Below are positions 25,601-37,700 of a DNA stretch of 64,000 bases, in pieces. Origin of the DNA: Tetranychus cinnabarinus (taxonomy: Eukaryota > Arthropoda > Arachnida > Trombidiformes > Tetranychidae); contig WHVY01000007.1 in NCBI GenBank assembly GCA_022266195.1, positions 1,922,001 through 1,986,000 on the forward strand. The letters run 5' to 3'. Below the pieces are notes generated by a model. The model was given only the letters and a program-made list of their open reading frames with translations, ran no database searches and was not told the origin of the DNA. How positions within the stretch are numbered: position 1 is the stretch's first letter; every line of letters starts with the position of its first letter. A program made the translations under genes and the position numbers.

Positions 25601-28600
25601 ATTCTAACACAATTTTCGCCTTTCATTGCTTTGCGATAAAATAATTGCACAAAGTTTCAATTGTTCAGCTCAGCTGGAAATCGTCAAATTTGTGATTTAG
25701 ATTTTTATTGTAAATTTGCTTTTCCATGATTTAATTTAATTTGCAAAAGTAAATGTTAATGAAACAATTGAGAGCAAAAAGAGTTCAATTGTACTGGTTA
25801 ACAAAGTTATCGGAAAAGTTGAAAGAAGACAAAATTGTCAAACAATTAACGGTAAATGTTTACAACTTGAATAGCGAAAAGCACTTGTAATGAAATGAAT
25901 AATTTCAAGTGCTCGGAAGAGACCAGTTAAGACCGGAAAAGTTATGTTCAAAAATTGGTTCGTATTTTCATGATTGAAATGCACAAATATACATTTCTTG
26001 TGTCTGTGTATTTAATAACTATCCAAGGATATCCCAATAGCATTACTTCCTTCCACAAGTTATCCTATCAACTTCCGAGCAAAATGAATTTCTTATTCTT
26101 GTTTAGTCTTTTTTTGCACCGAGAAGATGAAGAAACTTGAAGAAATAGAAAAGAAAACAGTTGCAGAATTTGAAGATAATGAAGATGAACAGTTATACTT
26201 TTCTGACTGTTTTTAGATGCTCTTAATGATGATGGAAATTATTATGTGAATAACAGAAATAAGTTGAAAAATGATAATGAAAAGAAAGTGAACAAGAAAT
26301 ATTAATAGATAGGAAATGATATATTTGAGTTGAGGCAATGAAGGGTGAACAGTTGGGAAACATGATGATGGAAGATGAGGGATGATGAGGATGATGAGGA
26401 TGATACCACTTATCTGTTATTCCTTGGCTTTTCAATTTTCTTCTTCTACCATTTCCGGTTCATGAATCTTTTCACCCTGTTTAAGAAACTCTTTTTTGCA
26501 AAATCATCAATTTCGCTTCTCGAGTCTAACAAATTAAAGTTTCAAATGATTCTTCAAAATATTGTTCAATTTGATATTTTTTCATTCCAAAAGTTCAATT
26601 TCGAAAAAAGCACAAAATTTCATGCAATTTTCATGGAGTTCAAAATTTTACATTTCCAACTGCGATTGTAGTTTCGTTCTGAGTTTGAACTTGAAATTGA
26701 AATTTTAAAAAAAAGTGACTTTGATTTTCGAATTTATCATGAAAAAGAATTTTTTTGTCAAAATTCAATCCGATAACTTAAAGGTGGAATTTTCCTGAAG
26801 TTTCAAATTTTATGTCTTCAGTTGTGCTCCTTGTTTTGGCTCTGAATTTTGACTTAAAATCGGAAAAGTTTCCTTTTAATAATTTTCGAAGAAAGAATTT
26901 GATTTTCGATTTATCATGAAAAGAGTTTTTTCAAGGTTCAATTGGCTCACATGTTGTGACGACTAAAGTGATTCATTGTCGAGTTTTAATTTTGTCAAAA
27001 TAATGATTTTTATTTGGTTAGTTTATCATGTAATGTAACAAAAATGTTTTAATAAATTGCTTCTCATAATAATATTATCATCATTCAACTTTGATTATCT
27101 TTTAGTGTTATTAATTACTCTTTACTTTTTTTTGCACGCTCATTAATTTACACGACAATCAAAAGTAATTCATCGTAACAATTAATTTTACTTTAGCTTC
27201 TTCTTCTTTTTTTACAAATGATGATATTAATTTTCTGGTTATAATCATTTAGTGTGTGATGAAGAGACAAAAAGAAAACACTTTTTTTGTAATTAATTTC
27301 TTTCCAGTTTTTCCCTTGTTACTGCTTCGTTTATTATTATAAATCAATAATTAACTTTACACACATTTATTAATCATCATTTACTCCTATAACAATAAAT
27401 TAGTTAATCTATATTTTCATCATCAACATAATAATGATCAACATTTGAATCATGTTTTTCTTTGGAATCGTTTATTTTCACATTTTTACTGCAAAAAAAA
27501 GTTTGAAAAAATTTCCATTCGATTCTTGTTTCAATTTCATGATAATTATTCAGGAAACTTATCGATTGGTTTTCATAATTACAAGTTGAATCAAGAGTAT
27601 GAAAAAAAGTAAACAGAAAAAGTCAATTGTTGTTGATGCAATGGTCAAGACTCACAGACAACCCGTTGCTTTGGCCACTTTATTCATTCTTGTTTGGCCA
27701 ACTCGGAAGTTACAAAATGTACACATTTTGAGACAAGCAATGCTCATGTCAACCGGTTCAATGGATTGATGGTAATGATGAGGAAAGATGAGATGTTGGG
27801 AAGAGTCAAAAGTCGAAGAGTTTCTCATGTGACTGTTGGGTGTTAAAGGGTAGAGAGTTGAAGGTCAACAGTGGAGGTCAATATTGGTCGATGGGAATAG
27901 GAAAAGACATTAATCTGTATCTTTTCCTAATCAAAATGCCATTTTTGTTCTTCTCTTCATCATGTTAATCTGACTTTTATTTTGTATCTTTAATAGCTTA
28001 TTATTGCTTCTTCCCATTCAATAGTTTTTGCCTTTTATTGTGTTAATCATCATTTGTTATTTCAATTTGACCAGATTGTCTCCATTACTGAGAAACTTTT
28101 ATGTTTCATGATGATCAAGATAACAATGGATAAATCAAAATAAATGTAAATATCAAGATTGATCGATAATGAAAGTTTACTGTTTACTTTAATAGTTGGT
28201 TAACATTTCCATCTTAATTCAATCTCGTCTCTTTTGTTTACCTTTGGTTGGAAAGAAGATTATTGTTATCATGTTATCATGGTCATTCAGAGTGATCATT
28301 AAAATTGTCCTTCTTTACATCTTGTAACTCGAAAGCCAATTGAAGCATTAAAATCCCAAACCAAAGTAACATTGGTAAAGTGGTGACAACATCTTGAGTC
28401 AACACAATGCTTCCGAATGGACAGTTAATCAGACCAAAAATTCAGTCTCAATCTGAACCAATGGAATAAAGTGATTGGAAAAATAAACACAAGAATTTCT
28501 TTTAAGTGAATTCAAATTTAGATCTTTTGATGAACTGATTAGTATGTTGGACAGGGAATGACAGGGAATGAATAACAATTTAAAGGAGCGCAAAATACGT

Positions 28601-31542
28601 TAAGTAAATACATAAAAGATAAATAATGAAAGGTCTTTGAGGTCAGTTTTGGTCAATTTATTTTCATTCGCATTTCTCAATTCGAAATGAATGTTATCAT
28701 TTTTTTGTATTCTTTTTTCTTCTTCTCCTCTTTTTGGTTCAAAGATACTTTGTTGTAACCTTCAGTTGGTTCATCAATCGAGTCTTTTGAGGGAAGGAAA
28801 AAAATGAGCCCAATGAAAAGACATTCATTGAGAGAAGAAGAAAAAGAAATTTGAACACATTTTCTTTTCTCTTTTTTTTATCATGTCATGGAAGATGGTG
28901 AAGAAAAGAGGAGAAGAAGAAGAAAAAGAAATTCAAAGCTTTTTGTTCAATCACCATTCAACAGAATCTCAAGTCACACAAGACAAAACCGGAAATCAAG
29001 TCCATGTTATACTTTGTACAATTGTCTATTTGATGAACACACGATGATGAACATGATGAGAAGTTTGAGTGTTCATTAGTTAAAATGCTTTGAATCTCCA
29101 TTTAAACTAAGGTCATCAATTTTTCGACTCCCAGCTGGCAAGTTATCATGAGCCAAGCAAAAGTTATCCAACCATGGATGGTAATCAATTTCAAAGTGTT
29201 ACAACATTTACAAATGCAAAGCTCAGAAAAAAATGAACGAAGAAGCAAAAAGTTTATCGATATCAATAACTCCCTGTTATATCGATAATATTGATCAAAT
29301 AATGTCTTGGATTCTGATTCTCAGCTCATCAATAGTCCATTATTGGTCAGCTAATTGTGTGTTGAGTGTTGGATAATTATGATTAGTATTATCAGGAAAC
29401 AATGTTGAGAATTGTTTCTTTTCCATCCTATAATGGCAATTGAATAATAATGATGATAATTTTTCATGGCAACAATGCTCTTAACCCTTTTCTATTTTCA
29501 TTTGTATTCATTATAAGTGAATAACGTTTTTGCTTTTCTCTTCTTGTTTCGAGTTCTACTTTTATCATTCCCTTCTTGTTCAATGTTTTTCTTGTTATCC
29601 AACTAATTTTTCACTCTACAATAAGACATATTAGATGATGGTAAAAGGATGAATCTTGAAGTAGAAACTGAATTACTATTGATGATAGAAAAGTAGAAAA
29701 CATCATTTTTCTTTCTTCTCTTTCTTTGCCTTTCCCTTGTAACGATTATCGATCGTTTCTGTTCATCATGAAAACAACGAGCAAATGTTGAATGAAAACA
29801 AGAAGGTTAAACATCAATATCATTTATAGGATAATTTTGACTGCAACAACAAAGAGTCAAGATGAAGATGAAAATAATTCTGTTATATCTTATACTTGAA
29901 AATGCTCTATATGTTATGAAGAGAACATGAAATTGAGCACAATTTTTTCAACAAAATTCTATTTCTTTTGCAAGAATTTCGATTTTTTCATTCTTTTCTC
30001 TGAAGGATTTTGAATTTTTCACTCGCCTTTTTGATCAAAGTCATATTTTAACCATTTACTGTTCTTTGTTTTCCAGAAGTTTATCCATTTTTAACTTCGA
30101 ATGGACGTTCAATATCTTCCGGTAAGTTTTAGTCAAACTTTTCTTCGCATGAAATTCGCTCTTTAATGAACTCTTTTTGACTTCTTCGTGATAACAAGCT
30201 ATTTGTTTTGACATTTATCAGTTAATAATAATGATCATCATTATTGGTCAAGTAAAAGAAGTTGTGAGAATTTCTTTTTTTTGCTCGAAACTGTTCATGA
30301 TACTTTGAGCCATTTATATTTTATGAACAGTTTAGTCGAAGGTAAAGAAAGGAAAATTAAGATTGATATTTACAGATTTAATGTTCAACGGAACTCAATT
30401 TAATTTGAAATCAATAGTAATTTGTTATTGCAATATCGATGAATGTTTTGGTGTAAAGTGAGGAAAAGTTGTTAATTTAAAGTTTCTTTTATTTTTTTAA
30501 ATCAATAGGTTCAGGGCAGATTCAATTGTGGCAATTCTTATTGGAATTGTTGGACGATCCAACGGCTAAACAGTGTATCATCTGGGATGGTCAAGATGGT
30601 GAGTTTAAGTTGACCGATCCAGATGAAGTCGCTCGTCGTTGGGGAGAAAGGAAGAGCAAGCCCAACATGAATTATGACAAATTAAGTCGAGCCCTGCGTT
30701 ATTATTATGATAAAAATATAATGACCAAAGTCCATGGGAAAAGATATGCATACAAATTTGATTGGCAGGTAAGGAAACATTAACATTTTAAAACATTTCG
30801 AGCACAAAAATCTTCGATAAAATTTCCATCGAAATATAATTCCAACTGAATTGAGCATTTAAGCAACAAACCAATTGCAATACAATCAACTTGAATTTAT
30901 CAAAAATCAATCAAAGATCAGTGCTTTCAAGATCATGATAAATCCTAAAAATCGATTATTTCTTTCGCAAATAAACATAATCGAAGTACCGATGGAAATA
31001 ATTTTGACTTTGATTGAATTTTGATGAATTCATGATTCGATTTTCAATAGTTTCTATTTCAGATAGATTGAGTAGAACTCGATTTTTAAGTGTTTTGAAT
31101 CGTTCTTGGGGAAGATGAAAAGCAATGTGCAAATGGATTTTTCATTAAACTGTCAATAATGTTTACTTTTTTGTGTTGCTTTACACACTTACAGGGCTTA
31201 GCTAATGCTAATCAACCAGCAACGCCTGATCCTTCAGCCTACAAGGGTTATCCTGCCCATGACTACTTCATGCCTCCACCGGGCTATCATCATCATCATC
31301 CAACGTCAAAAATAAACTTTGCTGCTGCTGCCTCTTTGACTCCTTCCTCTGGAACGGGAAGCATTTTCAGTCCTTCAACAACCTACTGGACCAGTCCAAC
31401 GGCAGCCGCAGCCAACCTTTACTCCAACATACATGTAGCTGCGGCCTCTCATCATGCAACCATGCCTCACCATCACCATCATCATCATCATCATCCAACT
31501 CATGTTACATCTCACATTACATCTTACCCTCACTATGCATGA
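10612..31542 (+). CDS. ETS-domain transcription factor, ERG/FLI/FEV subfamily (long form)
   Basis: In-phase exons: 10612-11983, 14837-15199, 24643-24753, 24924-25001, 30077-30121, 30509-30768 and 31195-31542 (858 residues if all are used). The ATG at 10612 (MSIPRERCS) has an A at -3. Exons 1 and 2 encode Ser-, Asn-, Thr- and His-rich low complexity and no domain I recognise. The ETS domain comes from exon 30509-30768: [15 protein letters not shown], then [38 protein letters not shown] and [17 protein letters not shown]. The two arginines of RALRYYY are the DNA-contacting pair that reads GGA(A/T). The recognition helix and the GLA-type sequence after the domain fit ERG/FLI/FEV (fly Ets65A/Ets21C group). 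The C-terminus is Ala/His-rich and ends HITSYPHYA, like the ERG/FLI tail. No Pointed (PNT) domain was found, which favours the FEV/Ets65A type. It is probably a nuclear developmental regulator. Exon 24643-24753 may instead be a first exon. Confidence 0.88.
12023..12292. mobile_element. Fold-back/MITE element, family A, degraded copy in ETS intron 1
   Basis: Sequence from GGCCACCTTTTCGATTTCGG through GTATGCTTTTCTATGAGG to GCAATAAAAAGTATATG matches one half of the family A element at 7812-8390. A short opposite-orientation piece, TACAAATCCTCATAGAAAAG, follows at about 12266-12285. The outer right arm is missing. It lies 40 bp past the exon 1 donor site. Confidence 0.65.
12312..12821. mobile_element. 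MITE with ~100 bp terminal inverted repeats and TA flanks
   Basis: The ends are exact inverse copies: TACTGGGTGACAATTAAATG at the left and its complement, ending CACCCAGTA, at the right. Inversion continues inward through AAGAGGCTGTAAAAAT and the CACCAAATTTTC region for roughly 100 bp with scattered changes. Flanking TA fits the TA target duplication of Tc1/mariner-type transposons. The 510 bp element has no ORF, so it is non-autonomous. It lies in ETS intron 1, directly after the family A fragment. Confidence 0.8.
12904..13559. mobile_element. Second MITE family with TA flanks in ETS intron 1
   Basis: The left end AAAGGGTGTTGCGGATAAAA is matched by the inverse right end, which reads TTTTATCCGCAACACCCTTT. 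The perfect inverted repeat is about 32 bp and ends at GGAAATTAT; weaker matching continues. TA lies at each border (12904-12905 and 13558-13559). The terminal sequence differs from the neighbour at 12312, so it is a separate family. The 656 bp element has no transposase ORF. Confidence 0.78.
14055..14361. mobile_element. Palindromic fold-back element in ETS intron 1
   Basis: The left arm from GTGAAACCACGCTAAG to TGACGCAAAACTGGCCATT is repeated inverted on the right, from AATGGCCAGTTTTGCGTCA to CTAGCGTGGTTTCAC. Arms are about 100-110 bp and the centre is short (about 50 bp). A second, smaller inverted pair (GGTTTCACCTTTGGTTA and TAACCAAAGGTGAAACC) brackets 14283-14361. This suggests a nested or rearranged element. 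No ORF beyond short noise. Confidence 0.68.
16095..17020. mobile_element. ~0.9 kb element with GCTCAAATGAGC-type inverted ends (ETS intron 2)
   Basis: The left end GCTCAAATGAGCTTTTAAAC is matched by the inverse right end at about 17015-16985 (GCTCAAATGGGCTTTTAAAC), followed by looser AACTTTGAATTTTAAT-like similarity. Arms are about 30-45 bp. The interior has no ORF but contains the hairpin unit at 16443-16568. Target-site duplication is not clear. I interpret it as a non-autonomous DNA transposon remnant. Confidence 0.55.
16443..16568. repeat. Nested hairpin unit with GCAGTTATGAGA stem
   Basis: GCAGTTATGAGA at 16497-16508 pairs with TCTCATAACTGC at 16543-16554. Inside is a GC-rich small hairpin, CGAGGGCGTAGCCCGAG. 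The outer borders TTGTCACA and TGTGACAC are also roughly inverse. The symmetry suggests a small insertion within the larger element at 16095-17020. Confidence 0.5.
19451..19830. mobile_element. Young fold-back element with ~140 bp near-perfect arms (ETS intron 2)
   Basis: The left arm from ACAATCTTTTACTTTTGAAT onward is repeated almost base for base in inverse orientation, ending ATTCAAAAGTAAAAGATTGT at 19830. Arms are about 140 bp with only a few mismatches, and the loop is about 100 bp. The low divergence points to recent insertion or continuing arm homogenisation. No ORF and no clear target-site duplication. Confidence 0.75.
24000..24650 (+). promoter_or_regulatory. Candidate internal promoter/5' UTR of the short ETS isoform
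   Basis: A strongly pyrimidine-rich plus-strand block (TTCTTTTCTTTCTTTTC-type runs at about 24020-24075, more at 24259-24370 and 24540-24610) ends just before an ATG at 24651. It resembles the CT-rich leader before the distal start at 10612. It could also be an unusually long polypyrimidine tract upstream of the AG at 24641-24642. 5' end mapping would decide. Confidence 0.4.
24651..31542 (+). CDS. ETS transcription factor, predicted short isoform from internal start
   Basis: The ATG at 24651 ([20 protein letters not shown]) opens a frame ending at a GT donor after 24753 in phase 1. It then shares exons 24924-25001, 30077-30121, 30509-30768 and 31195-31542, giving 277 residues. This form has about 75 residues before the ETS domain and lacks the low-complexity N-terminus, which makes it close in size to FEV-type proteins. 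The ATG has A at -3. Against a first-exon role: an AG at 24641-24642 would make the same block a 111 bp internal exon in the right phase. Both may occur. This is an alternative model of the gene starting at 10612. Confidence 0.5.
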
Positions 31543-31763
31543 TCCAACTTATAAACCCGAAGCCCATTATTATTACAGGATTAAAGTCAACTTTTATTTG
31601 CTAATCAACTAAAATACAAAATAAAAGGTGAAAAAAGTCAAAGGAAAATTTAACCTTCAAAGATGAGGATAATGATGAACAAGATGGTGAACAAGAGCAA
31701 GGTGATGGACAAATGTTGGAGCGATCATGAAGAGAACCAATTTTTCATTATATAAATATTATA

Positions 31764-31769
31764 AATAAA
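31764..31769 (+). terminator. Candidate polyA signal of the ETS gene
   Basis: AATAAA about 220 bp after the TGA at 31540-31542, followed within 100 bp by a T-rich stretch, as expected of a downstream element. Confidence 0.5.
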
Positions 31770-34700
31770 CAGAAATAGCGTTTTCCTCTCTTCAGCTCTC
31801 GTCAAAAGCACTTTTTAAGCATATTTTTTTCTTCTCTTTCTTTTCCCTTCTTGCCGTCTAAATATCAATATCTCACCCTCAATACTTTTCATCATCCTCA
31901 TCTCACCTTCAACTCCTATTTACCTTTGTCCATCATCAAACGGTCCAAAAATGAACCCACAAAATCGTGCAATTATTGCGACCAAACAAACAACTGTTAT
32001 GAGAAAAGCAAACAAAATGATGAACACTCTGAACCAGTTTTATTGGAAACTCAAATTATTATTTAATTAAGTGTTATTTGACGATGAGGCCATCAACGTA
32101 ACTGTAAAAAACAGCGTCTTAATGTAACAAAATGAATATAAAAAAGTGACAAAAAAACCAAAAAATATGCTAATAAAGAAAAATTAACAATTAAAAATTT
32201 TAATATCAACATCAACTTTCGTTTTCATTATTTTCACATTTCATTTGCAATTGATTGCATCTCACGAGTATTAGTCATGTTTATTTTGACAGTTGACAAT
32301 GTAAATATTGAAATGAACATCAAGAAAAGGATTGACACAGAAAAATATTCAAATTTAAACTAAACTTTAAAAGCTTTTGCGGAGATTCAACATTCATTGT
32401 CCTACTTTGCGTATTGCACAGTTTATGCATTTAGCATCAGAAAGGATCGGATAAATTGAAAAAAAACTGTGAACCAAAGGATTATGTAAAAAAAACATTT
32501 CAAAATATTTAGACGAGTAAATAAAATGACAAAAGACTTTAAATTCATAACGCAATTGTCAAAACACCAGTAAATGAATCGAAGCGGTTGATGAATGATT
32601 TGAGTTTTGAGATTTTCAATGCTCAAGGCAACTTCATTTGGACAGAAAATGTTAATTGTTCAATCGTAAGTTTTCGATATCCGATTCGAAATCCAAAAGA
32701 AAAATTGATTCCATTATTGGACAATTAACAGTGATTTTTGCTTTTTTCTCAAAGTTTATTTTCCAAACTAAATTGCTATGAAAATATTTTAATCTAAACT
32801 GGATCTAAATTGGCAACCGTGATGAATCAGAAATGAAAAGTTAATTGTCGATTGAAAGCTATAGACAAAGCATGTTGTCTCAATTAATTATTGATTGATG
32901 ATGAATAACATATGTAATTGAATTAGATTAAACTTTTATTGTCCCTCGAGTAACCGTTTGTGTGAAAAGGTTTGGCCACAAGTAAACTGATATCAATTAA
33001 CTGAATCACTGATTGAACCCAGTGATAATTGAGCCTCAGCAATATACAAACAAGTAAAAATCCCTTTGAGATTTAATTAAATTGATAATCTATTAATAGC
33101 CAGATCAACAGTTAAAAGGTCAATTGAAACGGATAAAAATGGATTGCATTGAAAGGCGCGTGTTTAACCATTTTTATTAGTCCCAGATGATAAAAGATTA
33201 GAGCGATAAAGATGAGAATCAAAGAGATTTGCCTTCATGAAACTGGATTAAATTAAAACTAATAGAGAGCTTGAAATGAATAAGAGGATTGAAACTGAAA
33301 ACTGATCACTGGCCTTAAGAAGGAAAAGATTAGGTTAAACAAGAAAAGCAACACTTGATTTAGACCGATAACCTGAAGTTTATCATGAGTTACAAAACCG
33401 CAAAAAAAGTGTTTAAAGAAGGCGACAAATTGAAATGGAAATTATCATGTTTATAGTTTATCTGCTGGGAGTTGTGATAATCTTCACTCCCAGAGTAAAT
33501 AACCTGATAAGTTGAAGAAAAAATTCTGATTGATTGTCCATTTACTTTGTCCATTGTAAGTAAAATGTTCATTTTTTTGTTGCTCATTCAATTGAAGTCT
33601 CCTAAAATGTCATAATAAATGTTTTATTCAACCAAGTGAAATAACAATATCAGTTTATATATAAATATATGTCTTTAATACTCGTCTTATCATTGTTGCT
33701 ATTATCATTTTTATTATGATGAACAAGAAGAAGAAGAAAAAAAATGAAGGAAAATGTTGAAAAAAAAGAAGAACTGAAATCTAAAGAAGCTCAACTTGTT
33801 TTATGGTTGTTTTATTATGATCCGATAAAAAAAGGTCAATTCAAGCGGATATTGATGATGATATCCATGGGAAAATATTTACGCTCATTTGAAACTACAA
33901 ACTAGGAACAAGCCTTTAATCGTTTTGTCCTCCTCCTTCATCTCCTCCCAACTCCTCATCCCTCATCAAAAGAGCCAAAACCATTGATTACTATTTTTGT
34001 TCATTTTGCTTCTCAATGATGAGTTGAGAATGTCCAATGTCGAAGTTCATGTCGAGTTGTTGAGTTTTGATGTTACCATTGATGTTGCCATTGAGGTTGA
34101 GTTTTTTAATGTTGAAACAAGTAACTTGATTAGGTTGAGATTTTTGACTTCGGTCCGTCGATGGGAATCGCAAATGTTAAGGTTACCATAACCATAGAGA
34201 TGATGAAAGGAGCAACTTTCACTGTTGCTGTTGTAACCTTTTGTAAGTCACTCAATTGAAATCATTGAAGCAAAGATGTGCTCGTGCTTTTGTACGTGCT
34301 TCTGTACATCAACTGCAACAACCTTTTACTGTTGCTACTAATATATCATTATTGTTATTATCAGATGAGAGGGAAAATGTTTCAAAACTTTTTCCCTTTT
34401 TTTTTGTTTTCTCATCTCAACACACAAAACAAGATGTAACTAAGCTTATTACCATCAATCTTTTCATGATCACCATTGATCAGAATGATAATGATGATAT
34501 CTTGTTTGACTTTTCTCGTCGCTTCTTCTTCTTCTTCTCCCGCCTTTCCAATGATAAAAAGCGTTTCTCTTTTCTCTTCTTCATCATCTAATCAAGATTA
34601 AATAAGTGAACAGTAAAAATGGTTTTCCCCAAAAATCACATTCTCGACATAAATCATGTAATACACCGAATCCATAAATTAACTCATTAATGTGTTCATT

Positions 34701-37700
34701 GATTAACAATGTTGTTGTTTAGCCAATAATGAAACCGTGAAAAGATTAACTCATTAGACTTGGTTTATCAATGTGAAGTGAAACAAATTCAATTGCTTTT
34801 CTCCTTGTTTTTTCATGATACTTTTACTGATTTACTTACACTGATTTAAACACTGAATCTCATCAATAGATTCAAGCTTCGTTTTTCCTCCCTTTTACAC
34901 TTTATCCTCCTCTTTGATACGCTTTTTCATCTTCTTCATCTTCTTTCAACAAATCTTTTTTCTCTTTTACTTTTTTCTTCCCCATTCTTTTTCTTCCATG
35001 CTAATGTGTGAAGCCAATTTAATGTATTAAAAGCATCAAACCCACTGAGGTCAATAGTGATTTGACCTTAGTCTTCACTGTTTTCATCCTCATCTTGTTC
35101 CCTCTTGTTAAATCTCAGCTTGAGTCCAATCGCCCTTTCAGACCTTTTTGTTTCTCCATCTTTAATGCTTTCACTGCTTAACAAGATTGTTAAAAATGAT
35201 TACAAACTGCTTTTTCAATCATTTCATTGATTTACACTGATTTACACATTTTGATTCATGCCTTTGAAAAGGCGACAATTTACACAAATTTGTATTCCTC
35301 TTTCCTTAATCAACTTAACCTAACAATTAATCTCTTTAATCCTTCAATTTGCAACAATAAACAAAACAGTTGTTCATCATTTGTTAATTTCAAGTGATTA
35401 CTTGAAAATAATTTTTCAGTTTTTTCGATGTTTGTTTTTTTTCTGTTGAAATTTTTGTGTTTTTCATTTTCATTATCATGAGGACAACAATTGTTGGGGA
35501 CAAAAAGATTGTTCATTTAAAAGCATAATGACTTTTCATGGAATGGGTTAACTGTTGAAGCTTGCTTGATTAACTGTAACCAATTGATGGTTTGTATTGA
35601 CTGATAAAGATAATGAACAATGATGCAAAAGAGACCAAAAATGGCATCTTTTGTTGAATAACATCAACTCGAGTTTACTGTTGTTAAAGGATTTGCATTC
35701 ATTTGTACACTCAAAATACCATTAAGCAGTTGAATTGTGTCATTGCAAATTGATTACAATCCTTTTTTTATCCTCATCTTTTGCATTAGAATCAGTAAAA
35801 ATATATTTTCTTTGTCATTTACTGTTGTACTTTTTTTCTTCCTGCAAAACTGTACATTTTGCATGCAAAGAAGATGATGGTGATGATGTAAATGTCACAG
35901 ATTCAGGTTTTACTATTGATGATGATGATGGAGAGGGTAGAGAGTTGAAGGCAAAACAGATAAATCTGTATCATTTGTATTCATCAATTTTCATCTCAAT
36001 GACAATCCTTCAATTAACTTGCCTTCAATTGTAACTTGTACATTCACTTGATCTCCACCATCTTCTTTCCATCATCATCACATTATCATTGATTTTCATG
36101 TAAATTTTTTCGCCGCTTTTTATCCCATTTATCATATTTCATTCCTTCTTCAGTTCAAAATATGTTCGAAGCAATTAATGCACGAAAAGATATTTCTTGT
36201 CCTTTTCATTTTTAGATTTCTCGATTTTAGATTTCATTGCTTTTCATGAATTGCAACCTGAAATGCAAAAACTTTTTCATTAGTCCAGACTTTGTGGGGA
36301 TGAAGATGCGGAAAATAGAGTCCATAAGTGCTATTAAAATTCCTTTGGTCGACCTTTTCCGAGGAAAATCGTAAATTCCAATTCTTAAAAGTTCAAAACT
36401 CTTTTCAAAACTCAAAAGTCTTTTAGTCCGAAACTTTGCAAGTTAAATCTTATAACAATGTTTCAGAAGCTTATTATGTCTTGAACTATCAGCTCTCAAA
36501 TCTTGCCTTAGTTCGAACTTGATTTTTACAAGTTTTTTTGTCGTAATAATAATGCAAATAATGTATCTAGTTGATGAGAGGTTAACCGATCAGATGAACT
36601 TCGAGCAACAGAATCTATAAGCTACCGTTGAAACTTAAACATTGGTTGAAGTTAATGCTGACAGATTAAAGCTTAATGGCTAATTTGTTTTTTTGTTGAT
36701 TACTTTAACCATAAAAAGTACTTTGCTTTACCATGAAGCACATTTGTTTACTATCCTGAATTGATTGTTGAGTCAGATGAAGGATCAAAGATGATGATGA
36801 CAAGTTTAGAAGGTAAAGAGAAAGGGAAAAGGCTCTTGAAGATGATGAAGATGATGGTGAAGATTAAGGCAAAAGGGCCACTTATTTTTTAACATTGAGG
36901 GAAAGTCTTTTAAGTGTAACAAAGATTACATTTTCATTTAAAGTAAACCTTGTTTCTTGCTCCATCAATACTCATTGATTGTAATCAATTGACAAGAGTT
37001 ACATACTTACCCGCTGTGTCCTCATCTTCATGGTCTTCGTCCGCCTTCAACACTCTCATTGACACTCTGTGCAACTCAAATAAATAGACTGATTTCCCCT
37101 GATAATTTCTTGAATAGGACAGCAAGAAGGTAAAGAAGGCAAAACAGCAAGAAGAAGAAAAAGAAATACATTCACTGAATTGATTTATCATGCAAGTTTG
37201 ACAAACTGAATTAAAGCTGATAAAAGCTAAATAAATACAAATCAAAATAAAACAAGCAACACAAACTAACATGATACATCAACTTGAATAACTTGAATTA
37301 CTTTTTTATTTCTCTGGCAATTCCTTCTTCTTCTACTGCTTTTCAATCTAATTAACATACAATAATTTAACTTTCCCATTTGTCTATCACTTTTTTACCA
37401 GCCTTCATCACCTCCTCATCCTCATCACCTCATTCCCAAGTGATCATGTTTTTGCTCTGCTTTTCAACTTAATTCAATTGAAGGCAACAATACAAGTAAT
37501 CACTTCATTCAACTTACAAAATCACCTTCAACTGTAATCATTGTGTTGCCTTGCAATAACCTTTCATTAAACCTCAAAACGTGAAATTATTTTACTCTGA
37601 AATCGATTGAATTTTTTCCAATAAAATCTCGACTTTAATTTATCGAAAGCCTTGGGCAGTTGAGTTGTCTTTTCTGGTCACTTATTGGCTACTTTTAATG

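Noticed and set aside
31851..32066. 71-codon ORF after the ETS gene
   Set aside because: It lies just past the polyA signal and has no conserved features.
34256..34591. 111-codon ORF in the gene-poor region
   Set aside because: Its second half is simple-sequence Phe/Ser/Arg from TTC and TCT runs. No splice partner or domain.
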